Source: Muribaculaceae bacterium
Lineage (GTDB): Bacteria > Bacteroidota > Bacteroidia > Bacteroidales > Muribaculaceae
Reading direction: 5' to 3'
Length of the DNA stretch: 64,000 nucleotides
NCBI GenBank assembly: GCA_017462345.1
Contig: JAFTRI010000026.1
Coordinates: 1 to 64,000, forward strand
Shown: positions 7,662-16,136 of the stretch, piece by piece
Position numbering within the stretch: the stretch's first letter is position 1
Layout of the letters: every line of letters begins with the position of its first letter
Program-made: the position numbers and the translations under genes
Notes under the pieces: model-generated
The model's input: only the letters and a program-made list of their open reading frames with translations
Database searches by the model: none
What the model was told of the DNA's origin: nothing

Positions 7662-8288
7662 ATGGATCAGGAATTTGCTTCTACTCTACTTGAAAATGCG
7701 GTAAATGAACTGTCGCATCTGCCCGGAATCGGGCGTAAGACGGCATTGCGTCTGGCTCTTCATATCCTGCGTCAGGATGAACGGATGGGGGTGGCTCTTG
7801 GTGAGGCGATAATAAGGATGCGTCAGGGCGTGAAGTATTGTAGCGTGTGCCATAATATATCGGAGGATGATGTGTGTCCGGTCTGTTCTAATCTGTCGCG
7901 TGATTCCTCGGTGGTGTGTGTCGTGGAAAGCGTAAAGGATGTTATGATAATCGAGAATACACGTCAGTATTCGGGGTTGTATCATGTGCTTGGCGGGGTT
8001 ATTTCTCCCATGGATGGTATCGGTCCTGACCAGCTTGAGATCGAGTCCCTTGTGGAGCGTGTAGGGCGTGGGGGTGTCGATGAGGTTATTCTTGCCCTGA
8101 GTCCTACGATGGAAGGGGAGACTACTGATTTTTATATCTACCGTAAACTCGGACATCTGCCGGTGAAAATTACACAGCTTGCCCGTGGTGTTTCGGTGGG
8201 TAATGAAATAGAATATACCGATGAGGTGACGTTGGGGCGGTCGTTGTTGAACCGTACCCTGTTCAGTGATTCATTCAATAAGCGTTGA
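7662..8288 (+). CDS. recR: Recombination mediator protein RecR
   Basis: Part of the RecFOR pathway that loads RecA on SSB-coated single-stranded DNA. From ATG 7662 it has 208 residues, normal for RecR. Helix-hairpin-helix [18 protein letters not shown] near the N-terminus, a zinc finger [16 protein letters not shown], then a Toprim domain ([33 protein letters not shown]) and the C-terminal THEGEL-like region. The downstream acetyltransferase gene starts 2 nt after the recR stop, so both are probably translated from one transcript. Confidence 0.97.
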   Translation: MDQEFASTLLENAVNELSHLPGIGRKTALRLALHILRQDERMGVALGEAIIRMRQGVKYCSVCHNISEDDVCPVCSNLSRDSSVVCVVESVKDVMIIENTRQYSGLYHVLGGVISPMDGIGPDQLEIESLVERVGRGGVDEVILALSPTMEGETTDFYIYRKLGHLPVKITQLARGVSVGNEIEYTDEVTLGRSLLNRTLFSDSFNKR

Positions 8289-8290
8289 AT

Positions 8291-8809
8291 ATGATGGATG
8301 ACGGTATTCTGTGGTTAAGGGCGTTGGAACCGACTGATTTGGATACGCTTTACCGGTGGGAGAATGATTCCTCGTTGTGGGATGTAGGGTGCTCTATTGC
8401 TCCTTTTTCGCGCAAGCAGTTGTGGGATTATATTGAGAATTATGATGCTGACATATTCAATGCTCGTCAGTTGAGGCTTATTGTTGAAGAAAAGGCTTCC
8501 GGCAAGGCTGTCGGGACGATTGACATGTATGATTTCGACCCGGTACACAGGCGTGCATGGGTAGGAGTGCTGATTGATTCGGCAGTTTCTCATCGCGGGT
8601 ATGGCACGCGGGCATTGGAGTTGCTTGCAAGGTATGCATCGGATCGGCTCGGTGTTCATCAGCTTATGGCTGTTGTCCCGGAGGGTAATGAATGGAGTTG
8701 CCGCCTGTTTGAGAAGTGCGGGTATCACCGGTCGGGTATCCTGATTGATTGGTTGAGGGCCGGTAGCGTGTATCGGGATGCGGTAATCTTTCAGCTGATT
8801 CTTGAATAG
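8291..8809 (+). CDS. GNAT family N-acetyltransferase
   Basis: A 172-residue RimJ/RimL-like acetyltransferase. WLRALEPTDLDTLYRWEND is the typical N-terminus of this group; WVGVLIDSAVSHRGYGTRALELLARYA contains the acetyl-CoA-binding R/Q-x-x-G-x-G/A loop (HRGYGTRA), and CRLFEKCGYHRSG is the C-terminal GNAT motif. Two ATGs, 8291 and 8294, are possible; a TTG at 8285 overlapping recR is less likely. Acceptor substrate unknown. It ends 2 nt before the convergent algH stop. Confidence 0.88.
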   Translation: MMDDGILWLRALEPTDLDTLYRWENDSSLWDVGCSIAPFSRKQLWDYIENYDADIFNARQLRLIVEEKASGKAVGTIDMYDFDPVHRRAWVGVLIDSAVSHRGYGTRALELLARYASDRLGVHQLMAVVPEGNEWSCRLFEKCGYHRSGILIDWLRAGSVYRDAVIFQLILE

Positions 8810-8815
8810 AATCAG
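8795..8815. terminator. Small hairpin shared by two convergent gene ends
   Basis: CTGATTC (8795-8801) and GAATCAG (8809-8815) form a 7-bp stem over the stop codons of the GNAT gene and algH. Only a short T run follows on the + strand, so termination is possible but weak. Confidence 0.35.
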
Positions 8816-9414
8816 TTTACCATAGGATTTTGCGGGTGGTACAGCCATCCCCGGTAGCGTTTTCCCATTGAACGCACGAGATTGTGCCAATAGCTGTTCT
8901 CTTCACCGGTGAGCAGTGTGTCGATTTCGGGAATGTCGGTGACTGCCCATACGCTTTTGCGCAGTTCCCCGTCAAGTTGACCTATATCCCATCCGCTGTA
9001 CCCTATGAAAAACCTTATTTTCCCCTCGGTCGGGTAGCCGGAGTTTACATAGTCAAGCATTGCGTCAAAATTCCCGCCTATGTACAGTCCGTGAACTATT
9101 TCTCTGGAATCGGGGATAATGTCGCCTAACGTATGGATGAAATAAAGCCTGTCGCAGGACATGGGGCCGCCACAGAAAACCGGAATCTCATCCTTGACGC
9201 TTATTTTGTCGACAAGGCTGTTCAGTGTATAATTGGTTGTCCGGTTCAATACAATGCCCATTGATTCCTTGTTGATCCTGTAGTCGATAAGGCATATTAC
9301 GGCATGGTTAAAATATTGCTCGCGCAGAAACGGTTCTGCAACCAGTAATGCTCCCGGATGGGGCAGTTGGCTGTTGATGTCTATATTGAATAGAACCGAC
9401 TCGAAATTAATCAT
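8812..9414 (-). CDS. YqgE/AlgH family protein (UPF0301)
   Basis: A 200-residue member of the DUF179/AlgH family, whose biochemical role is not firmly established. Conserved segments: HPGALLVAEPFLREQYFNHAVICLIDY, GIVLNRTT, VFCGGPMSCDRLYFIHTLG, GLYIGGNFD and RFFIGYSGWDIGQLDGE. I chose ATG 9414 (MINFESVLF) because the 28 residues encoded upstream do not look like the family. Convergent with the GNAT gene; its own promoter was not clear to me. Confidence 0.9.
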   Translation of the reverse strand: MINFESVLFNIDINSQLPHPGALLVAEPFLREQYFNHAVICLIDYRINKESMGIVLNRTTNYTLNSLVDKISVKDEIPVFCGGPMSCDRLYFIHTLGDIIPDSREIVHGLYIGGNFDAMLDYVNSGYPTEGKIRFFIGYSGWDIGQLDGELRKSVWAVTDIPEIDTLLTGEENSYWHNLVRSMGKRYRGWLYHPQNPMVN

Positions 9415-9525
9415 GCTGTAGTGAATCAATGAGGGTTTAATCTTATTTCGACTACAATATACGCAGGAATTTTTAATTGATTTGTACGGGAATGGCAAAT
9501 ATTTGATTTTTTAAGGAATTTGGGC

Positions 9526-9563
9526 AAAAAAAAGAATCCCGAGTTGTGTCAATCTCGGGATTC
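9526..9563 (-). terminator. Rho-independent terminator of rpmE2
   Basis: GAATCCCGAG (9534-9543) pairs with CTCGGGATTC (9554-9563) over a 10-nt loop. The minus strand continues with eight T residues (complement of 9526-9533). Confidence 0.9.
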
Positions 9564-9586
9564 TCATGTTATAATGGCTGTTGCGA

Positions 9587-9841
9587 TTATTTCTTTTTGC
9601 GGTTGCCGTAGCGGCTCATGAACTTGTCTACGCGACCTGCGGTATCGACAAGTTTCTGCTTCCCGGTGAAGAACGGGTGGGAAGAACTTGTGATTTCAAG
9701 TTTCACGAGAGGATAAGTAACACCATCAACTTCGATTGTTTCTTTAGCTGCAACAGTTGAACGAGTGATGAAAATTTCCTCGTTTGACATATCTTTGAAT
9801 ACTACTTCACGATAATTTGACGGATGGATGTCTTTTTTCAT
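9587..9841 (-). CDS. rpmE2: 50S ribosomal protein L31 type B
   Basis: An 84-residue protein, [17 protein letters not shown] at the start and [22 protein letters not shown] in the middle, as in type B L31. It lacks the zinc-binding CxxC pair of type A L31, so it is the Zn-independent form. A monocistronic gene: promoter box at 9913-9920, leader of about 65 nt, strong terminator at 9526-9563. The leader contains a small ACGC/GCGT hairpin, but I cannot show regulation by it. Confidence 0.97.
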   Translation of the reverse strand: MKKDIHPSNYREVVFKDMSNEEIFITRSTVAAKETIEVDGVTYPLVKLEITSSSHPFFTGKQKLVDTAGRVDKFMSRYGNRKKK

Positions 9842-9912
9842 TTTGCTATGTATTTATTTTATAATCAAAGTTTTAAATTCACGCTGGTAAGGCGTTAATT
9901 CGTAATGGCTTG

Positions 9913-9920
9913 CAAATTTA
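9913..9920 (-). promoter_or_regulatory. -7 promoter box of rpmE2
   Basis: The minus strand reads TAAATTTG; the leader to ATG 9841 is about 65 nt. Confidence 0.65.
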
Positions 9921-9959
9921 GCCATTTTTCTTTGATTGGCAAAACATTTCGTGCCGTTT

Positions 9960-11825
9960 TTATTCAAATTCAATGAGTATTGCATCGTTGCCTACGATTT
10001 CATCGGGTCTGACAAAGATGCGTTTGACGGTCACATCCTTGTCTGATGTCACGTCATTTTCCATCTTCATCGCTTCGTACACGAGCATTACCTGACCTTT
10101 CGTTACCTTTTCACCCGGTTTTACGTTTACGGAAATGATTCGTCCGCCCATTGGTGCACGCAATACTTCTCCGGTAATTGGTTCATCATTGGGCTGTTCG
10201 GCAGTTTCATTGGAGGATTCTTCTGTCGCTTTTGCTACTTCAGTGGCATTATATTCCTCGGTGCGGCGACGGCGCAGGAATCCGTTGGCTACACTCGGAA
10301 GCAGTTCAAGCAGCAGATATTCCTCATCATTGCTTGCGAGTTTTACTCCACCCAGGTCGTCAAGAACCGGATTGTCGGGTTTCTTATAGGTTGATACATC
10401 GTAGGGTCGCTCATCGGGGCTTCCTGTGATCTGTGCGCGGAAGTCAGGATTGATGGCAACCGGAGTTTTGCCATATTCACCTTTGATCAGTGAAATGAAT
10501 TGGTTTGACGGATTGGAATAGTCCGGATTGCCTTTTTTCCGGTCGAGTGCCACGCTTACAGCCTGGCTGCCTACAATCTGGCTCGTCGGTGTAACGAGCG
10601 GGACGAGCCCGGCATCGCGTCGTACTTTCGGGATAAGGCGCATCGCGTCATCAAGAAGGTCTTCGGCTTTTAGGGATTTGAGTTGGGCAACCATGTTTGA
10701 GTACATTCCGCCGGGGACTTCAGCGTCTTTTACAAGAAGATTGGGCTTGGGGAATCCGAAATATTCTTCGATACTGTGGCAGGCGTCAAGCAAGGCTTCC
10801 TCGTTATCTGCCTTGGCAGCCTCTATTGCCTTGTCAAATAGTGAGTCTATCTCCTTAGGTAGGACACCGGTGAGCGGATCAAATTCTTTGGGGAACTGCT
10901 TTACGAGATCGAAATCGTGCAGTTGTTCACGGGTGCTGCGCAATTCCTTGCGTATCTGTCCCACTGCTTCCATGTTCACTTCAACTTCAATTCCGAGTTT
11001 CTTGGCAAAAACATAGATGAGTTCAAGTGCCGGAGCTGCTGAGCCACCGCCGAAATACCAGATGTTGGTATCGAGAATATCCACGCCATGTATCATTGCC
11101 ATGAGTGATGATGCGAGACCGTAGCCGGGGGTACAGTGGGTGTGGAAGTCTACCGGAACTCTGACGGCGGCTTTAAGCTTGGATATGATTGATGCGGCGC
11201 GTGACGGGTTTACTAGTCCTGCCATGTCTTTGAGCGTTATTATCTTGGCTCCAAGTGCCTCCATCGTTTTTGCTTTTTCGACAAAGTATTCGTCGGTGAA
11301 TATCTTTTCCTGTTTCTTTTTTTTGCCGAATAATGATTTGAAGAAGCCGGTTTTCTGCTCTTCCTCTTTGGGGTCAACTGTGTAGCACACTGCACCGTCG
11401 GGAATGCCTCCGAGTTCGTTGATGAGTCTGATGGATTCTTTTACATTGTCGATGTCATTGAGTGCGTCGAAGATACGCATTACGTTCAGCCCGTTTTTGA
11501 TAGCTTCTTTGTAGAATCCTTGGAGTACGCTGTCGGGATAGGGGACATAGCCGAACAGGTTGCGGCCGCGGGACAGTGCAGTCAACAGGGATTTCCCTTT
11601 CATTGCGGCACTCACGCTACGCAGGCGATTCCAGGGCGACTCGTCAAGATAGCGCATCACTGAGTCGGGCACTGCTCCTCCCCATACTTCCATTGCGTAG
11701 AAGCCTGCATTTTCATAAAGCGGCAACAGCCGGTCGATGTTGGCTTGATTAAGACGTGTGGCGAACAGGGACTGCTGTCCGTCACGAAGAGTAAGGTCTC
11801 TGATTTTTAATTTGCGTTGTTCCAT
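9960..11825 (-). CDS. Biotin-dependent carboxyltransferase (oxaloacetate decarboxylase alpha/pyruvate carboxylase subunit B type)
   Basis: A 621-residue protein. Residues 1 to about 460 form a carboxyltransferase TIM barrel and the PYC_OADA domain: LTLRDGQQSLFATR (metal/substrate motif), MEVWGGAVPD, LKDMAGLVNP and VDFHTHCTPG. A linker rich in Glu, Ala and Thr leads to a C-terminal biotinyl domain with EAMKMEND, biotinylated Lys587. The enzyme moves a carboxyl group between oxaloacetate (or another acyl substrate) and biotin. No beta/gamma sodium-pump subunits or biotin carboxylase are adjacent, so the reaction partner is unknown. Start ATG 11825 (MEQRKLKIRDLTLRDG) is preferred to one 12 codons upstream. 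Divergent from the cpsB-like gene. Confidence 0.88.
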   Translation of the reverse strand: MEQRKLKIRDLTLRDGQQSLFATRLNQANIDRLLPLYENAGFYAMEVWGGAVPDSVMRYLDESPWNRLRSVSAAMKGKSLLTALSRGRNLFGYVPYPDSVLQGFYKEAIKNGLNVMRIFDALNDIDNVKESIRLINELGGIPDGAVCYTVDPKEEEQKTGFFKSLFGKKKKQEKIFTDEYFVEKAKTMEALGAKIITLKDMAGLVNPSRAASIISKLKAAVRVPVDFHTHCTPGYGLASSLMAMIHGVDILDTNIWYFGGGSAAPALELIYVFAKKLGIEVEVNMEAVGQIRKELRSTREQLHDFDLVKQFPKEFDPLTGVLPKEIDSLFDKAIEAAKADNEEALLDACHSIEEYFGFPKPNLLVKDAEVPGGMYSNMVAQLKSLKAEDLLDDAMRLIPKVRRDAGLVPLVTPTSQIVGSQAVSVALDRKKGNPDYSNPSNQFISLIKGEYGKTPVAINPDFRAQITGSPDERPYDVSTYKKPDNPVLDDLGGVKLASNDEEYLLLELLPSVANGFLRRRRTEEYNATEVAKATEESSNETAEQPNDEPITGEVLRAPMGGRIISVNVKPGEKVTKGQVMLVYEAMKMENDVTSDKDVTVKRIFVRPDEIVGNDAILIEFE

Positions 11826-11916
11826 TTTATATTTGGTATTAAGATTCTCCTTCACCGGCATACATTGTGAAATGTATTTTGATTATGAGAAATTATATAA
11901 TTATTAACTAATGACG

Positions 11917-11924
11917 CAAATGTA
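11917..11924 (-). promoter_or_regulatory. -7 promoter box of the carboxyltransferase gene
   Basis: The minus strand reads TACATTTG. The leader to ATG 11825 is about 85 nt. Confidence 0.65.
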
Positions 11925-11938
11925 ATGTTTTTTATTTG

Positions 11939-11962
11939 AATTACGGAAATTTATCCGTAATT
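11939..11962. promoter_or_regulatory. 9-bp dyad between divergent promoters (operator candidate)
   Basis: AATTACGGA (11939-11947) and TCCGTAATT (11954-11962) are perfect complements around AATTTA. The dyad lies between the outward-facing -7 boxes at 11917-11924 and 11988-11995 and covers the expected -33 area of at least one of them. This fits a repressor or activator site controlling both genes; no regulator gene is adjacent. Confidence 0.4.
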
Positions 11963-11987
11963 TTTTCTTGGTTACGTCAGATAATAG

Positions 11988-11995
11988 TACATTTG
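11988..11995 (+). promoter_or_regulatory. -7 promoter box of the cpsB-like gene
   Basis: Reads TACATTTG, with TTG near 11968 as a -33 candidate; the leader to ATG 12030 is about 28 nt. Confidence 0.65.
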
Positions 11996-12029
11996 CAGTG
12001 TAAAACCTTTAATTTAAACGCTAATAATC

Positions 12030-12767
12030 ATGTTTGGCTTGTTCAGGAAGAAACAGCCCGTACCATGTGGACTGTGTTTTTCAACCGATATTCATTGTCA
12101 TGTTATCCCGGGAATCGATGACGGCTCGCCCGATGTTACCACATCGGTGGAACTGATCGAGCGTATGCAGGGGTGGGGGATAAAGCGCATTATAGCATCG
12201 CCTCATGTGACACAGGACTCGTTTGAAAATACACCTGAAACCATTGTTCCCGCCTATACTTCCCTGAAAAGGGAGTTGGAGGAGAAAAGCAGCGGTCTGG
12301 AACTGTTACATTCTGCCGAATACCGTATTGATGAGTTCTTTATGGCACAGTTGCAGTCAGGGAGTGTTGTCCCTATGCCCGACGGTTATTTGCTGGTGGA
12401 AAATTCATTCATTCAAGAGCCGTGGAATCTTGACCAGTTGTTGTTTGACCTTAAAGTAAAGGGATATAAGCCAATATTGGCACATCCTGAGCGATATTAC
12501 TATTATCATGGTAACAAACGTGTACGCTATGAGGAGATACACGCCACAGGCACGATGTTCCAGATTAATCTGTTGAGTCTTGCAGGATATTACGGTAAGG
12601 ATGAGAAATCCGTAGCCGAGTATCTTATAGAGAAAGGATGTGTGGACTTTATAGGTACTGATCTGCATCACCATCGCCATGCCGATGCCATTGATGCCTA
12701 TCTTGTGTCCAAGGACTGCCTGCGTCATTTCAAGAACCTGACAGTAATGAATGACAGTATCTCTTGA
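12030..12767 (+). CDS. CpsB/CapC (YwqE-type) PHP-fold tyrosine phosphatase
   Basis: A 245-residue PHP-superfamily metallophosphatase. DIHCHVIPGIDDG (His22, His24, Asp30) is the hallmark first metal motif; further ligands lie in ASPHVT, LAHPERYYYY and IGTDLHHHRH. Relatives dephosphorylate the tyrosine autokinases that control capsule and exopolysaccharide export. No autokinase, Wza or glycosyltransferase gene is present in the window, so here it is an orphan and its partner is unknown. No signal peptide, so cytoplasmic. Followed by a strong bidirectional terminator. Confidence 0.88.
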   Translation: MFGLFRKKQPVPCGLCFSTDIHCHVIPGIDDGSPDVTTSVELIERMQGWGIKRIIASPHVTQDSFENTPETIVPAYTSLKRELEEKSSGLELLHSAEYRIDEFFMAQLQSGSVVPMPDGYLLVENSFIQEPWNLDQLLFDLKVKGYKPILAHPERYYYYHGNKRVRYEEIHATGTMFQINLLSLAGYYGKDEKSVAEYLIEKGCVDFIGTDLHHHRHADAIDAYLVSKDCLRHFKNLTVMNDSIS

Positions 12768-12837
12768 GCCGCTGATTCCCATCGGTAATTATGCGGCTTG
12801 TTCCCGGCAGGGCTCTGTTGCCATTTTGGCAATTAAC

Positions 12838-12877
12838 AACACTCGGGCTGCTTCGTAACGAAGCAGCCCGAGTGTTT
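12838..12877. terminator. Bidirectional terminator between convergent genes
   Basis: A 17-18-bp perfect stem (12838-12855 with 12859-12876) closed by the 3-nt loop TAA, followed by a short T-rich run on the + strand and the mirror on the minus strand. It separates the cpsB-like gene from the DPP III-like gene. Confidence 0.85.
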
Positions 12878-12895
12878 GTTGGTTGATAGGCGGGA

Positions 12896-14932
12896 TTATT
12901 TTGTCAAGGGGGAGTAGTCGCGTGAGTAACGGAGCATCTGCGGGATGTAGTCTTCGTCGTATGAAATGGTTACATCGGTGATTTCTCCATTCCCGTCGAA
13001 TACCGGAGTGTAGACGGGGTTTACGAATCCTTTGTAGGGTGCTATGTCAAGGTGGGAATAACGTTCAAGAACTTCAGCGTGAATCTTGGGATCAACCTTG
13101 ATGGCATATTTTTCCACGAGTTCGCGCCCTGCTTTATAGTCTCCTTCACTCTTGATGCGCTGTATCTCATGTAACAGTTGACCGAACAGTTCGCGCAGTT
13201 TGGTGTAATCGTTTATCTGTATGAAGGTTTTTCCGTTACGGGTCACGTATTCCACTACATTGTCCTTGCTGCCATGTTCCATTGCCCATTCGGCAATCAG
13301 TTTCCGGTTGCGCATGTGTGCCTCTTCGACATCCTTACCAGGTTCGATGCGCATCAATTGTGTCATGAGACCGTTGAGCATGTATTTGTAGTATTCGGCT
13401 TTATAGGCATCGGGATTGTCGAGAAGCCCGAGCTCAATCAGTTTCGGATCGGCAAGATAATAGAGGGCAAACAGGTCGGCACGTGTTTCTTCAAGTGTCG
13501 AGCCGTGAGCCTTGAGTGCATCGGGGTCTACACCGGGTAACAATTGCCCGGAACCGTGACCGAGGCATTCGTGGAGGTCGGTGTGCAGATTGTCGGTGAT
13601 GAACAGGTATTTGTCCATGAGTTCACGGGTCTCCTGATCAATAACGAATTCCTCGTTGAAGCCGTTGCCGTGTGACGCTTTGTCGTATGCATCGGTGATA
13701 TTCTCGATTGTTACCGATTTTGAGCCGTGGGCGGCGCGAATCCAGTTGGCGTTGGGAAGGTTGATGCCGATGGGTGTTGCAGGATAAGCGTCTCCTGCAA
13801 GGATTGCCGAAGTGATAACTTTAGCGGAAACCCCCTTTACTTCCGGCTTGCGGAAGCGCGGGTCGATGGGTGAATTGTCTTCAAACCACTGAGCGTTGTC
13901 GCTGATTACTTCTGTACGGTGGGATGCCTCGTTGTTCTTGAAATTGACTATGGATTCCCATGAGCCGGTCATGCCGAGAGGATCACCGTATGTCTCGATA
14001 AAACCGTTGATGAAATCAACTTGTGATTCAGTGTCCTCGGCCCATAGGATTGAATATTCGTCAAACGTACGGAGGTCTCCGGTGGTGTAATATTCGATCA
14101 GCTTGCCGATATAGGCGCGTTGAGCATCGTTCTCGGCATACTGTGATGCCTTGCCGAGCAGTTCCACGATGCGTGATATTGCAGCAGAGTACCGTCCCCC
14201 AACTTTGTAGGTCTCTTCCACTATTTTACCGTCTACTTTTGTCAGGCGGGTATTCAGCCCGTAGGAGATGGGAGTGAGGTCGGTTGTGTCTTTAAGTGCC
14301 GCGTAGTATTGTTCAACTTCGGCTTGGGTTACTCCGTCATACATGTTTACCGAAGATGTCAGAATCAAGTCCTGACCGTCGGCTTGATTCACACGTTTTG
14401 GCGATACCGCCGGATCAAAGATCTCGGGAATGATTATCGCAAGCATTTCGTCGGCAGTCTGTCCTTCATTGAGGGGTAATTTATCGGCCGGAAGCGATTT
14501 TACTGCATCGGTGAAAAATTCCTGTGAAAATTCCGGGACAAATTTGTCCATCGAGTAATGGTGATGCAGTCCGTTGGCAAACCATATCTGTTTCAGGTAT
14601 TTTTCAAGGGCAAGGAACTCCTTGGAGGACTTGTCTCCGGTGTAGCCGGTATATATCTGCTCTATTACCTGGCGTATCACGAGATTGTGTTTGCCGTGCT
14701 GGTCCCACAGTATGTCGCGGCCGGTGATTGCAGCTTCGGTGAGATAGTAGATTAACGCTTTCTGTCGTACAGAAAGATTCTCAAATCCGGGAACTTTGTA
14801 ACGGAGTACTTCGATGTCGGCAAAACGGTCGACTGTATAGTCGAAGTTATCGGCTTTTTTTTCTGTCATGTTGCAGGATGAAATCGAGAGTGCGATGATG
14901 GCACTCGGAATTATTCGGTTTATGATTGCCAT
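12896..14932 (-). CDS. Dipeptidyl peptidase III-like (M49) lipoprotein
   Basis: A 678-residue zinc peptidase of family M49, expected to release dipeptides from the N-termini of short peptides. The zinc motif is HECLGHG (454-460) with a second motif EETRADLFALYYL (about 481-493) supplying the third ligand Glu. The N-terminus is a lipoprotein signal with lipobox SISSC (Cys20), so it is anchored in the envelope rather than cytosolic like the eukaryotic enzyme. It ends the dxr-rseP-rRNA methyltransferase run, starting 20 nt after the methyltransferase stop. Peptide processing before uptake is a plausible role in a proteolytic gut bacterium, by inference. Confidence 0.88.
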   Translation of the reverse strand: MAIINRIIPSAIIALSISSCNMTEKKADNFDYTVDRFADIEVLRYKVPGFENLSVRQKALIYYLTEAAITGRDILWDQHGKHNLVIRQVIEQIYTGYTGDKSSKEFLALEKYLKQIWFANGLHHHYSMDKFVPEFSQEFFTDAVKSLPADKLPLNEGQTADEMLAIIIPEIFDPAVSPKRVNQADGQDLILTSSVNMYDGVTQAEVEQYYAALKDTTDLTPISYGLNTRLTKVDGKIVEETYKVGGRYSAAISRIVELLGKASQYAENDAQRAYIGKLIEYYTTGDLRTFDEYSILWAEDTESQVDFINGFIETYGDPLGMTGSWESIVNFKNNEASHRTEVISDNAQWFEDNSPIDPRFRKPEVKGVSAKVITSAILAGDAYPATPIGINLPNANWIRAAHGSKSVTIENITDAYDKASHGNGFNEEFVIDQETRELMDKYLFITDNLHTDLHECLGHGSGQLLPGVDPDALKAHGSTLEETRADLFALYYLADPKLIELGLLDNPDAYKAEYYKYMLNGLMTQLMRIEPGKDVEEAHMRNRKLIAEWAMEHGSKDNVVEYVTRNGKTFIQINDYTKLRELFGQLLHEIQRIKSEGDYKAGRELVEKYAIKVDPKIHAEVLERYSHLDIAPYKGFVNPVYTPVFDGNGEITDVTISYDEDYIPQMLRYSRDYSPLTK

Positions 14933-14952
14933 GTTTTATGATTGGTTTGGTT

Positions 14953-16134
14953 TTATTCGACATATAGGATTAATCCTTTGAGATATTCACCTTCGGGATG
15001 GTAGATGCTGATGGGATGGTCGGCAGGTTGTGTCAACTGGTGCAGAATCCTGACTTTCCGTCGTGACTGTGCCGCTGCCGAAAATACTGCAAGCCGGAAC
15101 TGTTCCTTATTGATGGCTTGGGAACAGGAGAATGTGAACAGGATGCCTCCGGATCGAATTTTCTCGAATGCCTTGGCGTTCAGTTTGCGGTACCCTATGA
15201 GCGCATTCTTTATAGCACTCCGGTGTTTGGCAAATGCCGGCGGGTCAAGGATGATCAGGTCATATCGGTTATCCATGCCGTTGAGAAACTTGAATGCGTC
15301 CTCGGCAAATGCTTTGTGCCTGTCATCATCGGGAAAATTGAGCTCGACATTGGCATTGGTCAGGGCAATCGCTTTTGAAGAACTGTCGACGGAATGTACG
15401 AGACTGGCACCGCCTCTCATCGCATAGAATGAGAAGCCTCCGGTGTAGCAGAACATGTTAAGTACACTGCGCCCTTTTGCATAATGTTCCAGCAGGCTGC
15501 GGTTGTCGCGTTGGTCGACAAAGAATCCTGTCTTTTGTCCTTTAAGCCAGTCGACATGGAATTTCAGCCCGTTTTCCATCGCTATGTTTGTCTCGTATGA
15601 ACCGATAATGTAGTCATTCTGCGGGTCGAGCTGGGCTTTATAGGGCAATGTGGTTTCTGATTTATAGTACACATTCCTGATTCCAGCTCCGTCTATTGCC
15701 ACAAGTGCATTGGCTATCATGTTGCGCGCATAGTGCATGCCGGGAGAGTGGGCTTGCAGCACAGCCGTATTGCCATAAATGTCAATTATAAGCCCGGGAA
15801 GAAAATCCCCTTCGCCATGTACAAGGCGGAATGCGTTATTGTCATCACGTATGAGGTTCAGTGTCCGGCGCAATTGATAGGCCGCATTCAGACGTTCGGA
15901 GAAAAAGTCCTCATCGATTACTTTGTCTTCAAAGGTAAGTATGCGCACTGCAATGCTGCCTATCTGGTAATGCCCTGTTCCGATAAATGAGCCGTCATTG
16001 TTATTGACAATTACGGTTTCTCCCTCTTCAATGCCGTCGGGAAGAGATGCCACTGCTCCCGAGAATACCCAAGGATGGAACCGGTTGAGGGATTCCTCTT
16101 TTCCTCTCTTGAGTGTGATAGATTTATATTCCAT
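14953..16134 (-). CDS. Class I SAM-dependent rRNA methyltransferase (RlmI-like)
   Basis: A 393-residue protein with an N-terminal PUA domain (RFHPWVFSGAV at about 18-28, GHYQIGSIAVRIL) and a C-terminal Rossmann methyltransferase: VDQRDNRSLL, GRSVLNMFCYTGGFSFYA (SAM motif I), VHSVDSSSKAIALT and LIILDPPAFAKH (catalytic motif). RlmI modifies C1962 of 23S rRNA in E. coli; orthology with RlmI rather than another family member is inferred from domain order only. The start is 2 nt past the rseP stop, so it is probably coupled to rseP. Confidence 0.88.
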   Translation of the reverse strand: MEYKSITLKRGKEESLNRFHPWVFSGAVASLPDGIEEGETVIVNNNDGSFIGTGHYQIGSIAVRILTFEDKVIDEDFFSERLNAAYQLRRTLNLIRDDNNAFRLVHGEGDFLPGLIIDIYGNTAVLQAHSPGMHYARNMIANALVAIDGAGIRNVYYKSETTLPYKAQLDPQNDYIIGSYETNIAMENGLKFHVDWLKGQKTGFFVDQRDNRSLLEHYAKGRSVLNMFCYTGGFSFYAMRGGASLVHSVDSSSKAIALTNANVELNFPDDDRHKAFAEDAFKFLNGMDNRYDLIILDPPAFAKHRSAIKNALIGYRKLNAKAFEKIRSGGILFTFSCSQAINKEQFRLAVFSAAAQSRRKVRILHQLTQPADHPISIYHPEGEYLKGLILYVE

Positions 16135-16136
16135 GA

